A stretch of 64,000 nt of DNA, from NCBI GenBank assembly GCA_011389935.1, contig JAABTJ010000002.1:62001-126000 (forward strand). Reading direction: 5' to 3'. This DNA is from Desulfobacteraceae bacterium. Lineage in GTDB: Bacteria > Desulfobacterota > Desulfobacteria > Desulfobacterales > Desulfosalsimonadaceae. A program made the translations under genes and the position numbers. Below, one piece after another: positions 18,248-25,912 of this stretch (positions are counted from its first letter, which is position 1; every line of letters starts with the position of its first letter). The notes under the pieces were generated by a model, which saw only the letters and a program-made list of their open reading frames with translations, had not been told where the DNA came from and searched no databases.

Positions 18248-18374
18248 GACGGCTTTGTAAAATGTTCAAGATCAAGGCGCGTGCAATTTTTGAAGAATCG
18301 ATTGTACTTCGCCGTACGTGAGATTCTTCAAAAATTGTGCGCAACGCAGATATTGGACTTTTTACAAAGCCGTC
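18248..18374. repeat. Type II palindromic element, copy 1
   Basis: This 127-bp element begins GACGGCTTTGTAAAA and ends with the complementary TTTTTACAAAGCCGTC. The inner stem pairs GTGCAATTTTTGAAGAATC with GATTCTTCAAAAATTGTGC. Outer words TTCAAGATCAAGGCG and CAACGCAGATATTGGAC are shared with the copy at 21946, which has the same length and the opposite orientation. A further imperfect pairing (CCGACAATTTTGA with TCAATTTTGGTCGG) flanks the core. Confidence 0.88.
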
Positions 18375-18513
18375 AATTTTGGTCGGGTTCATTACGTATT
18401 GCAGATATGTTTCGGTGGCCATGATCCTATGAACGGCGCGTCATTTCACCGGATTTTTATTGTGCACCGAATTTAACCACTAGAGAAAGCGCCGTGGATT
18501 GCGACACCAATTG

Positions 18514-20502
18514 ATGGAACCGGGAACAATCGTTGAATATATCGACCAGCAGAGAATATTTTGCGCCGTCGTACTGGAGGCCCAGGACCAGCGCCTGCGG
18601 CTGCTCAATGAAAACAGCCGTGAACTGAATCACAAAAGGGCCCGCCTGTCCCATATCTCAAAAGACAAAATCGACATCCGCCAGGACCGCGATCATATTG
18701 TTGATGCCCTGAAATCCTTTGCCCGAAAACGTAATGCCCTTGCACGAAGCATCGATATCCGGGAAATCTGGGAGGCGATACACGCCTACGATGAATGGAT
18801 CGACCTGGATTCCATGACCGGCTTCTGCTTTGTGGGAGAGCCCACGAGCGACCGCGAGGCCGCCGTAATCCGAGCTTTTTTTGAAAACCGCATCTACTTT
18901 AAATTCGACAACGACGCCTTTTACCCGCATCCGGAAACGGTCGTTGAGCACAATATCGCAAGGCAGGACGCCGAAGCGCACCAGGAAAAGGTCGTATCCG
19001 CCGGCGCCGCCTGGTTTCAGGCGGTAATGAAAAATGAAGCGCTGCCGGAATCCGAACAGGTCGATGAAGCCGTCGAAAGCCTCCAGCAATATTATCTTTT
19101 TGGGAAAGACGCAGTCAATGCGCCCCTGGCAAGGTCGATTCTGAAGAAAGCGGGTACGGAAAATCCGGAAACGATTTTTTCGGCAATGGTCAAATCCGGA
19201 AAATGGAGCATAGACGAGAACCTGGATCTGTACCGGTTTGACATCAGCCCCGGTTTTTCCGAGCGGGTCATGGAGGAGACTGCCCGGATAACGCCGCTAC
19301 CGGAGCATGTAAAAAGCGACCCGAAACGGGTCGACCTCACCGGCATGCCCCTGATAACCATCGACGGATATGGCACCATGGATTTTGACGATGCCCTGAG
19401 CATCGAAAAAGAGGGGAAAAATTACCGACTCGGGGTTCATGTGGCGGACGTGGGTGCGTACGTGGAAAAAGGGGGTGAAATTGACCGGGAAATCATCGGT
19501 CGGGGGACCTCCATTTATATGCCCGACGAAAAGATTCCCATGATACCGACCGAACTGGCGGAAAACACCTGCAGCCTCATCAGCGGCGAAATCCGGCCCG
19601 CAATCAGCGTCATGTTTACGGTAACGCCCGCAGGAGAAGTCTCCGATTCGGAGGTCCTCGCCTCTTTCATCCGGGTGGGACGCCAGCTCACCTATACCGA
19701 TGCCGACATGATGGTTGAAGATGACGAACAGCTGGCCATACTGCATGAAATGGCGTGCAACTTTCGCAAAAACCGCCTGGAGCAGGGGGCTTTGCAGATT
19801 CTCCTGCCGGAGATAAACGTGCGCGTTTTCCCCGGCGGCGAGGTGACCGTGCGGACCGCCAGCCGGGAAGGCCCTTCCCGGATACTGGTTTCAGAAATGA
19901 TGATCATGGCCAACTGGTTGATTGCCAGGTTTTTATCCGAAAACAACATGCCGGCTGTTTTCCGGGCGCAGCCCGAACCCAAGGGGCGGCTCTACAGTTC
20001 GGCCGAGGAAGGAACCCTTTTCGAGAACTGGATGCAGCGTCGTCTTCTTTCCCGCGTGGTCCTGGGCCCCGACCCCGGCCCCCATTCCGGCCTGGGACTC
20101 GATGCTTACACAACCGCCACTTCCCCCATCCGCAAGTATTTCGATCTGGCCACCCAGAGGCAGGTGAGGGCCTGCCTCGGTCTTGAGGAGCCGTACGCGG
20201 CGGAAGAGATCGAATGGCTGCTGCAGGTGCTCAAGGAGCCGCTCGGTCACGCGGCCATTGTGCAGTCGCGCCGCCACCGGTACTGGCTGCTGAAATACCT
20301 GGAGAAGAAAACAGGCTCCCGGGCGGAGGCCATCGTTCTGGAAAAACGAAAAGACGGATATGTCGTTCTGATACCGGAGTACCTCCTTGAGTGCAAGGTT
20401 TCCGTTTCCGGCCAGATGAACCTGAAGCCCAAAGACCTTGTCCAGGTCACCTTTCAGCACGTAGACGCCATGCGGGATAAGCTCACCGTCTTTTTCGGCT
20501 GA
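18514..20502 (+). CDS. RNase II/RNase R family exoribonuclease
   Basis: The product is 662 residues from the ATG at 18514; an in-frame TTG at 18499 with a GAGAAAG box upstream is an alternative start. The central RNB catalytic domain carries TIDGYGTMDFDDALSIE at about residues 285-301, the Asp-rich magnesium site of RNase II enzymes, and TATSPIRKYFDLATQRQV near 537-554. A C-terminal S1-like beta barrel follows, while the N-terminal region (about 1-200) is not a clear cold-shock domain. The enzyme degrades RNA 3' to 5' in the cytoplasm. Its length sits between bacterial RNase II and RNase R, so I leave the symbol empty. It is flanked on both sides by type II repeats. Confidence 0.85.
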   Translation: MEPGTIVEYIDQQRIFCAVVLEAQDQRLRLLNENSRELNHKRARLSHISKDKIDIRQDRDHIVDALKSFARKRNALARSIDIREIWEAIHAYDEWIDLDSMTGFCFVGEPTSDREAAVIRAFFENRIYFKFDNDAFYPHPETVVEHNIARQDAEAHQEKVVSAGAAWFQAVMKNEALPESEQVDEAVESLQQYYLFGKDAVNAPLARSILKKAGTENPETIFSAMVKSGKWSIDENLDLYRFDISPGFSERVMEETARITPLPEHVKSDPKRVDLTGMPLITIDGYGTMDFDDALSIEKEGKNYRLGVHVADVGAYVEKGGEIDREIIGRGTSIYMPDEKIPMIPTELAENTCSLISGEIRPAISVMFTVTPAGEVSDSEVLASFIRVGRQLTYTDADMMVEDDEQLAILHEMACNFRKNRLEQGALQILLPEINVRVFPGGEVTVRTASREGPSRILVSEMMIMANWLIARFLSENNMPAVFRAQPEPKGRLYSSAEEGTLFENWMQRRLLSRVVLGPDPGPHSGLGLDAYTTATSPIRKYFDLATQRQVRACLGLEEPYAAEEIEWLLQVLKEPLGHAAIVQSRRHRYWLLKYLEKKTGSRAEAIVLEKRKDGYVVLIPEYLLECKVSVSGQMNLKPKDLVQVTFQHVDAMRDKLTVFFG

Positions 20503-20536
20503 CTAATGACCCCGTAAAGTCACAAGATAAGGAACA

Positions 20537-20666
20537 GATGGCTAAGGTAAAAGTTCCATATACAAGGCGCAGTAATTTTTCATCCGCGAAGGCATACATG
20601 TAGTATGTTGAGCGGATGAAAAATTGCTGCAACGCAGTAGTAGATGGGACTTTTAACGACGCCATC
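20537..20666. repeat. Type II-related palindromic element, copy 2 (diverged)
   Basis: This 130-bp element begins GATGGCTAAGGTAAAAGT and ends ACTTTTAACGACGCCATC. The inner arms are a perfect pair: CAGTAATTTTTCATCCGC (loosely flanked) against GCGGATGAAAAATTGCTG. The words CAAGGCG and CAACGCAG occupy the same positions as in the other type II copies, while the inner stem sequence is different. Its right end overlaps the stop codon of the AICAR transformylase gene by two bases. Confidence 0.8.
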
Positions 20667-21915
20667 AATGTTTGAAGCTTCGCTGCCCCGTATAGACCAT
20701 CGTCGCATTGTATTCGTTGCACGCCTCGATGGACTGGTAATCGTTCAGTGAGCCGCCGGGCTGGACCACTGCGGATACGCCTTCCCGAAGACCGACATCG
20801 ATGCCGTCCCGAAACGGGAAAAATGCGTCGCTGACCATGGTGGCCCCGATCAATCCCCCTTTTTCCGCGGCCACGGTTTCAACAATGGCCATTTTTTTGT
20901 CTTTGTCATCAATGTCGTTGATGCCGACGCCGAACTGCTCGAAGCAGTAGCGGTCCTCGCGCTTCCGGTAGGCCTTGTCCCTGGCGATCTGCGCCACGCC
21001 CACGCGGTCCTGCTCGCCGGTGCCGATCCCGACCGAGACCCCGTCCTTGACATACAAAACGGAATTCGAGGTAACGCCCGCCTCAAGAAGCCACCCGAAT
21101 TTGATGTCTTCGATTTCCTTTTCGGAGGGGCGCCGTTTGACCTTGTAGGTGTTTGACTTGTATTCCGATTCGGCCAGCTTGAAATCCTCGTTTTTCATGG
21201 CCTCCGGCATAAAGGACAACTGGGCGATGATGCCCCCGTCTATCAGGCTCTTGAAATCAATCACCCGCCTGGTGGCAAAGGCCTGCAGCCGGTCGATATT
21301 CCGGATGCGGATGACCCGCAGGTTTTTGCGTCTGGCAAGGATGTCGAGCACCCCTTCCTCAAATTCGGGGGCCACCACCACTTCCGCGTACTGCTGCGAT
21401 ATGGCCTCTGCCGTCGTTTTGTCGATGGCACGGTTGACCGCGATGCATCCGCCAAAGGCCGCCACCCGGTCTGCCATGTAGGCTTTTTGGTAGGCGTCGG
21501 GAAGGCTGTCGGAGCGTGCCGCGCCGCAGGGGTTGTTGTGCTTGACAATGATCACCGTCGGTTTTTCGGTCATGTAGCGAAGAATGTTCAATGCATTGTC
21601 GGCATCTGTGAGGTTCGTCTTTCCGGGATGCTTTCCGGACTGGAACAACTCGATGTCCGATACCAGGTATTGCCCCGGTTCGATGGTCCGGGCATCGCCG
21701 AGAACGAGGTTGCCGTTGATCAGCTTGTAAAGCGCCGCTTCCTGGCCGGGATTTTCGCCGTAGCGGAGCCCTTTTTTCACATTGTCGACGATCCAGTCGA
21801 CTTTTTCATAAAACAGCGTCTGCCGATGGTCGCCATCAACAAAGGCGATTTCCATCTGCGGGGAGAAATGATCATCCATGATGGTTTTATACATGGCCTT
21901 GATATCATCTGACAT
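20665..21915 (-). CDS. purH: AICAR transformylase, stand-alone PurH C-terminal domain
   Basis: The product is 416 residues. It formylates AICAR with 10-formyl-tetrahydrofolate, the ninth step of purine synthesis. Family blocks are LRYGENPGQEAALYK (about 50-64), VKHNNPCGAA (about 130-139; the KH pair is catalytic) and a C-terminal end DAFFPFRDGIDVG. It lacks the cyclohydrolase domain that normally precedes this domain in PurH; that activity is encoded by the next gene upstream at 22104-22787. The start ATG is preceded by GGAG; the open frame reaching 22002 includes type II repeat sequence. The stop codon overlaps a repeat end. This is a functional partition of PurH, not a frameshifted pseudogene, as both halves have starts and intact motifs. 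Confidence 0.92.
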   Translation of the reverse strand: MSDDIKAMYKTIMDDHFSPQMEIAFVDGDHRQTLFYEKVDWIVDNVKKGLRYGENPGQEAALYKLINGNLVLGDARTIEPGQYLVSDIELFQSGKHPGKTNLTDADNALNILRYMTEKPTVIIVKHNNPCGAARSDSLPDAYQKAYMADRVAAFGGCIAVNRAIDKTTAEAISQQYAEVVVAPEFEEGVLDILARRKNLRVIRIRNIDRLQAFATRRVIDFKSLIDGGIIAQLSFMPEAMKNEDFKLAESEYKSNTYKVKRRPSEKEIEDIKFGWLLEAGVTSNSVLYVKDGVSVGIGTGEQDRVGVAQIARDKAYRKREDRYCFEQFGVGINDIDDKDKKMAIVETVAAEKGGLIGATMVSDAFFPFRDGIDVGLREGVSAVVQPGGSLNDYQSIEACNEYNATMVYTGQRSFKH

Positions 21916-21945
21916 TTTTAATTCTCCATACGATTGGGTAATTTT

Positions 21946-22072
21946 GACGGCTTCGTAAAAAGTCCAATATCTGCGTTGCGCGCAATCTTTGAAGAATCTC
22001 ACGTACGGCTAAGTACGCTCAATTCTTCAAAAATTGCACGCGCCTTGATCTTGAACTTTTTTCAAAGCCGTC
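21946..22072. repeat. Type II palindromic element, copy 3, between the two purH genes
   Basis: This 127-bp element begins GACGGCTTCGTAAAAAGTCC and ends TTTTTTCAAAGCCGTC. It is the reverse-orientation partner of the copy at 18248 (AATATCTGCGTTGCGCGC on the left, GCGCCTTGATCTTGAAC on the right). It sits in the 188-bp spacer between the IMP cyclohydrolase and AICAR transformylase genes, 30 bases before the latter's start codon, and would form a strong hairpin in the joint transcript. Confidence 0.9.
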
Positions 22073-22103
22073 TGATCAAGACTTTTTACAGGAGTATCAA
22101 TTT

Positions 22104-22787
22104 TTATACGATCTGTTCATATGCCCCCTGGATTTCCGCAAAGGAGCATCCGGCGAAGTATTTCGCAATATCGGCGTCATACTGTGCGGTATGCGCAAAC
22201 GCCTTGCGCGCCAGGTCCGATCGCAGCTCCAGGGTGGTCATCCCTTCCAGTACGTCCAGTTCCGTGATGATGGAATCATAATCTTCCGGATCCACGACCG
22301 ATGCCACCCGTATGAAGTTCTTCGCCCCCGCCCGGATCATGCATGGCCCTCCGATATCGATGTTTCCCCGGGCCTGCTCCACGGTGACATCCGGTTTGGC
22401 CACGGTATTTTGAAACGGGTACAGATTAACCACCACCATGTCTATGGGAACCCCCCCCGTACGCTTCAGATCCTCCCGGTGGTCCGCATTGTAGGTTTCG
22501 GTCAGAAGGCCGAGATAAATTTTGAAATCAAGCGTTTTTACGAGCCCGCCCTGGGTTTCCGGCTGCCCCGTATACTCGGAGACCGACATCAGGTGGGCAT
22601 CCGCCTCCTTCCCGAGGATTTCCTTGATACGGTTGAACGTGCCGCCGGTGGATAGGATACGTATCTCCGGATTGATGGAAACAAGCGACGGTACGAATGC
22701 TTCCAGCCCCGTTTTGTCCGAGACGCTGATCAGTACCGTGTTGACCTTTACCAGGTTGTCGATTTTCTTTACTGTGTTGATGCTCAT
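22104..22787 (-). CDS. purH: IMP cyclohydrolase, stand-alone PurH N-terminal domain
   Basis: The product is 227 residues with the methylglyoxal-synthase-like fold of the PurH N-terminus. It closes FAICAR to IMP, the last step of purine synthesis. Visible motifs are LISVSDKTGLEAF (about 20-32), LSTGGTFNRI (about 46-55), the loop TGQPETQGGLVKTL and the block NIDIGGPCMIRAGAKN. The start gives MSINTVKKI; the frame continues 12 codons upstream without a better site. Its partner activity lies downstream on the same strand across a type II repeat. The order spermidine synthase, cyclohydrolase, transformylase suggests one transcription unit. Confidence 0.92.
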   Translation of the reverse strand: MSINTVKKIDNLVKVNTVLISVSDKTGLEAFVPSLVSINPEIRILSTGGTFNRIKEILGKEADAHLMSVSEYTGQPETQGGLVKTLDFKIYLGLLTETYNADHREDLKRTGGVPIDMVVVNLYPFQNTVAKPDVTVEQARGNIDIGGPCMIRAGAKNFIRVASVVDPEDYDSIITELDVLEGMTTLELRSDLARKAFAHTAQYDADIAKYFAGCSFAEIQGAYEQIV

Positions 22788-22865
22788 GATCTTTTCAGCC
22801 GGATACCGGCTGCCTCCTTGCATTGTTCCATTGTTGAAGCGATAATGTCATGGTTGCCGCACCTT

Positions 22866-23744
22866 TTACGCCGGAACCGGGTCGAGAAGGTGAGACAGCG
22901 ATTTTTTGACAAACTCCGGGAGGGCGAATGCCGCCCGGTGGATCTGGGCATTGTAGTATCTCGTCCGGAAATTCGCAGTTTCCGCTCTGTCTTTCTTGAA
23001 GTCTGCAATGGGGCAGGGTTTTTTGGATGCAAACCCGAAGCTCCAAAGCCCCCCCGGGTATGTCATCGTCGAAAAAAGATACATGTGGAGCTTTTGGAAC
23101 CAGGGGCGCTGGTTTGAAAACATCGACAATTGAATATCCGGATCGTAGAAGGGGGATTCGGACTGGGTGATCATGATGCCGTCCGGCGACAGCCGCCCGG
23201 CGAGATTTTGATAAAACGCCTGGTCGAAAAGGGGCGCGGCCGGGCCGACGGGGTCGGTGGAATCGATGATGGCCACATCGAAGGTCTTGTTTGTATTGGT
23301 AACGTATTTTACCCCGTCGTCAAACAGGAGCTCGAGCCGGGGATCGTCTGCTGCACTGCTTACAGAGGGCATGTACCGGCGACAGGCATCGACCACCATC
23401 CGGTCGATTTCGACCATGACGACGTTTTCCACCCTTTCATGCTTCAGTACTTCCCGCGCTGTTCCACCGTCGCCGCCGCCGATAATCAGTACCCGGCGGG
23501 GATCGGGGTGAACGAAAAGCGGTACATGGGCGATCATTTCATGGTATATGAACTCGTCTTTTTCCGAAAGCATGACGATCCCGTCATTCAAGAGCATGTT
23601 GCCGTGCCCGGCGGTTTTGACGATGTCGACCTTCTGGAACGGGCTCCGGCCGGAAAAAAGGGTTTTTTCCACCTTGAATCCAAGGGATACCATTTCCTTG
23701 TGTGTTTCATGAACCCAGAGCGCCGGTTTGCTGTTTTCGTCCAT
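22866..23744 (-). CDS. speE: Spermidine synthase
   Basis: The product is 292 residues. It transfers the aminopropyl group of decarboxylated AdoMet to putrescine. Family motifs include the nucleotide-binding block VLIIGGGDGGTAREVLKH (about 84-101), the acidic turn MVEIDRMVVDACRRYM and the catalytic Asp region IIDSTDPVGPA. The substrate-facing YHEM in FIYHEMIAHVPL is also present. The ATG at 23744 was chosen over a GTG one codon upstream because of spacing to AGGAAGG. It follows the AdoMet decarboxylase gene by 21 bases, which makes aminopropyl donor supply and use a single unit. Confidence 0.94.
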   Translation of the reverse strand: MDENSKPALWVHETHKEMVSLGFKVEKTLFSGRSPFQKVDIVKTAGHGNMLLNDGIVMLSEKDEFIYHEMIAHVPLFVHPDPRRVLIIGGGDGGTAREVLKHERVENVVMVEIDRMVVDACRRYMPSVSSAADDPRLELLFDDGVKYVTNTNKTFDVAIIDSTDPVGPAAPLFDQAFYQNLAGRLSPDGIMITQSESPFYDPDIQLSMFSNQRPWFQKLHMYLFSTMTYPGGLWSFGFASKKPCPIADFKKDRAETANFRTRYYNAQIHRAAFALPEFVKKSLSHLLDPVPA

Positions 23745-23765
23745 CACCCTTCCTTTCTGTTGCGC

Positions 23766-24701
23766 CTATGCGATTTTTGCATAATTGAAAAAGCTTACGG
23801 CATACCCGCAGTCAAACTCGTAAAAGCTTTTTTCCGTGCAACGATAGCCGGGCATTTCATAGGGGAGCCGCTCGTCCTGCGGCACCTGGTCTTCGTCCTG
23901 GTTGCCCGTCATGACCAGGGTGAACCGGTTGGGTTGAAAAATACCGGTTACGCGCGTGATGGTCTGTGTATAGTCCGCCTCGGGAAAATTGGTTTCAAAG
24001 CTTGCATAGGAGCCGGAAGGCTCCGGGGTTACATGGACGGTCATGTACTTTTCCCCAAGGATCTTGTTGAGGGAATAGCCGTAGGGTTGAAACTGGAGGC
24101 TGTCGCTTTCCATCTCCGGGTAGAGCCGGTCAAGCCCGGTCCGCTTCTCAAGGGCTGAAACCGTATCGTTTTCTTTGGGGATAAATGCGCTCAGGACGGC
24201 CGGATGCATGTCGTGCATGAGGACTTCGAGGGTGACATCCTCTTCCACCCATCGTTCCGGGGTCGAATAATAGAAGATATGAACGTGATCGCGGTTCGCC
24301 GGGCCGAGGCGGTAGCTTTTGCCGGTAAAATAGGCGGAAAGCGCCTGGACCTCCATTTCAAAATCCGAGTTCTGCAGGTGCGGATACATCAGGTTTTTAC
24401 GTTCATAGAAAAAGAACGCGATGTTTTCTTTTGAGACGATATCCAGGATGCCGGGTACGGCTTTTACCAGGGAAGTTGTTCCGCACGTGATCATAAGCAC
24501 CCGGTCATCCCATACGAAAAGGCTGGATTCCGACAACAGGTACGCGTCGATTTCGGCGGTATGTTTTTGACGGACGATTTCAGCGCCGCAGGCTTTCACT
24601 ACTCCCGTCCAGTGGCCGTCGGCGTTGGTCCGGATTTCGGGGCGCCGTTCTTTCAGAATAATTTCGAGTTTTTTTTCGGGTCCTTCAAAGGGTACCATCA
24701 T
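23766..24701 (-). CDS. S-adenosylmethionine decarboxylase, eukaryotic-type
   Basis: The product is 311 residues, close to eukaryotic AdoMetDC (about 330-350) rather than to the short bacterial SpeD (about 120-265). It makes the aminopropyl donor for spermidine synthesis through a self-generated pyruvoyl group. Hallmarks of the eukaryotic class are FEGPEKKLEI at the N-terminus, the autocleavage site YLLSESSLFV (cleavage between Glu58 and Ser59), and MITCGTTSLV with the Cys 14 residues after the cleaved Ser, the spacing of human Ser68 and Cys82. PYGYSLNKI near 207-215 matches the later catalytic-loop region. The start is ATG at 24701, with an in-frame TTG just upstream. The downstream spermidine synthase gene supports the function. 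Confidence 0.92.
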   Translation of the reverse strand: MMVPFEGPEKKLEIILKERRPEIRTNADGHWTGVVKACGAEIVRQKHTAEIDAYLLSESSLFVWDDRVLMITCGTTSLVKAVPGILDIVSKENIAFFFYERKNLMYPHLQNSDFEMEVQALSAYFTGKSYRLGPANRDHVHIFYYSTPERWVEEDVTLEVLMHDMHPAVLSAFIPKENDTVSALEKRTGLDRLYPEMESDSLQFQPYGYSLNKILGEKYMTVHVTPEPSGSYASFETNFPEADYTQTITRVTGIFQPNRFTLVMTGNQDEDQVPQDERLPYEMPGYRCTEKSFYEFDCGYAVSFFNYAKIA

Positions 24702-24808
24702 CAATACGGCCTTCGTATATTTTCTATTCTATACGGGAAGTAAAGGGGCATTACATAAAATAATAATTATACCACCCATATAAAACAGAGTAAATCGCAA
24801 ATTGTTTC

Positions 24809-24849
24809 CATCCCTGCAGATGCACACCGGGCAGGTCTCTGCAGGGATG
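24809..24849. promoter_or_regulatory. 12-bp perfect inverted repeat between divergent genes
   Basis: CATCCCTGCAGA at 24809-24820 is repeated as its exact complement TCTGCAGGGATG at 24838-24849 across a 17-base spacer. It lies between the divergent AdoMet decarboxylase and UbiA genes and is not followed by a T-run on either strand. It could be an operator or RNA hairpin; no direct evidence decides. Confidence 0.4.
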
Positions 24850-24898
24850 CCGGGTAAAAAAAATTGACTTCGAATGCGCAATGGCATAGAACCTCAAC

Positions 24899-25813
24899 AT
24901 GGACAAAACGGCAGTGCCATCCGTCATATTCGGCCCCATGCGGTTGCCTTTCCTGCTGCTGACGCCCGTTTGCGTTATTTTGGGGGCGGCAGCCGCGTAT
25001 TATGGCGAGGGCGCTTTTCGCATGGACTATTTTCTGCTCGCCCTTGCAGGGGGTCTGTGCGCCCATATCAGCGTCAATGCCATCAATGAGTACGACGATT
25101 TCAAAAGCGGCCTGGATCACAAGACGACGCGCACGCCGTTTTCCGGGGGGAGCGGCGCACTCCCCCGAAATCCGGATAAAGCCCATTTGGCCGCTGCCGT
25201 GGGTGCGATTTCCCTTGCCGGCACGATTCTGACCGGGATTTATTTTTTGCGAATCTGGGGGGCGATGCTCCTGCCGCTCGGTATATTGGGCGTTTTGACG
25301 GTTGTTCTGTATACCCGCTGGCTGACGCGCGAACCCCTTTTATGCCTGCTCGCCCCCGGGGTAGGATTCGGCCCCTGCATGGTCATGGGAACGGATTTCG
25401 TCATGACAGGGAGTTACAGTCTTACCGCTTTTGCCGCGTCCCTGGTCCCTTTTTTCCTGGTGAGCAACCTGCTTCTGGTAAACCAGTTTCCGGATATCGC
25501 CCCGGATGCCGGTGTGGGGCGGCGCCACCTGATGATCGTTTTCGGAAAGAAAGCAGGCGCAATCGTTTATGGGCTTTTTCTTGCAGGGGCCTTCCTGTCA
25601 GTCGTTTCCGCCTGGCTTGCAGGATGGTTTCCGGCATGGGCGCTGGCCTGCTTTCTGACGCTTCCCCTTGCCGTGCATGCAGTCATCGGCATTGCCGGGC
25701 ATTCCGCTTCCGATGCGGCACTGGAAGAACTGCTCCCCTATATGGGCAGAAATGTCATCATAACCCTTCTGACCCCCGCCTTGCTGGCGGTCGGGCTGGT
25801 TATCGGCCGCTGA
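24899..25813 (+). CDS. UbiA-family prenyltransferase (MenA-like)
   Basis: The product is 304 residues with about eight or nine membrane helices. The two Asp-rich motifs of UbiA enzymes are recognisable: NAINEYDDFKSGLD (about 61-74) and NQFPDIAPDAGVGRRHL (about 196-212), which bind the magnesium-diphosphate of the prenyl donor. The pattern resembles MenA, which prenylates dihydroxynaphthoate in menaquinone synthesis; menaquinone is the quinone of sulfate reducers. No other quinone gene is adjacent, so the exact acceptor is inferred. A type I repeat remnant lies just after the stop. Confidence 0.82.
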   Translation: MDKTAVPSVIFGPMRLPFLLLTPVCVILGAAAAYYGEGAFRMDYFLLALAGGLCAHISVNAINEYDDFKSGLDHKTTRTPFSGGSGALPRNPDKAHLAAAVGAISLAGTILTGIYFLRIWGAMLLPLGILGVLTVVLYTRWLTREPLLCLLAPGVGFGPCMVMGTDFVMTGSYSLTAFAASLVPFFLVSNLLLVNQFPDIAPDAGVGRRHLMIVFGKKAGAIVYGLFLAGAFLSVVSAWLAGWFPAWALACFLTLPLAVHAVIGIAGHSASDAALEELLPYMGRNVIITLLTPALLAVGLVIGR

Positions 25814-25821
25814 AGGCCGGC

Positions 25822-25880
25822 GGCGCTGCGGCAGCGCCAACAAAGAGAATGGGCCGAAAGATAATTTTGAGACGGGTTTT
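25822..25880. repeat. Type I element remnant, right half
   Basis: A perfect mini-palindrome GGCGCTGCGGCAGCGCC at 25822-25838 is joined to the right-end sequence of type I elements (CAACAAAGAGAATGGGCCG, then AAAGATAATTTTGAGACGGG). The left outer arm is missing, so this is a deleted copy. It lies directly upstream of the beta-CASP nuclease ribosome-binding sites. Confidence 0.75.
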
Positions 25881-25888
25881 CGTCAATC

Positions 25889-25912
25889 AGGGAGATAAAC
25901 AGGGAGATAAAC
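25889..25912 (+). promoter_or_regulatory. Tandemly duplicated ribosome-binding segment
   Basis: The 12-mer AGGGAGATAAAC occurs twice in perfect tandem, the second copy abutting the ATG at 25913. Each copy contains a GGGAG Shine-Dalgarno core; only the second has normal spacing to the start. Confidence 0.8.

Noticed and set aside
20665-22787. A frameshifted purH pseudogene
   Set aside because: Both parts have their own start codons, intact catalytic motifs and a 188-bp spacer, which fits two working genes better than one broken gene.
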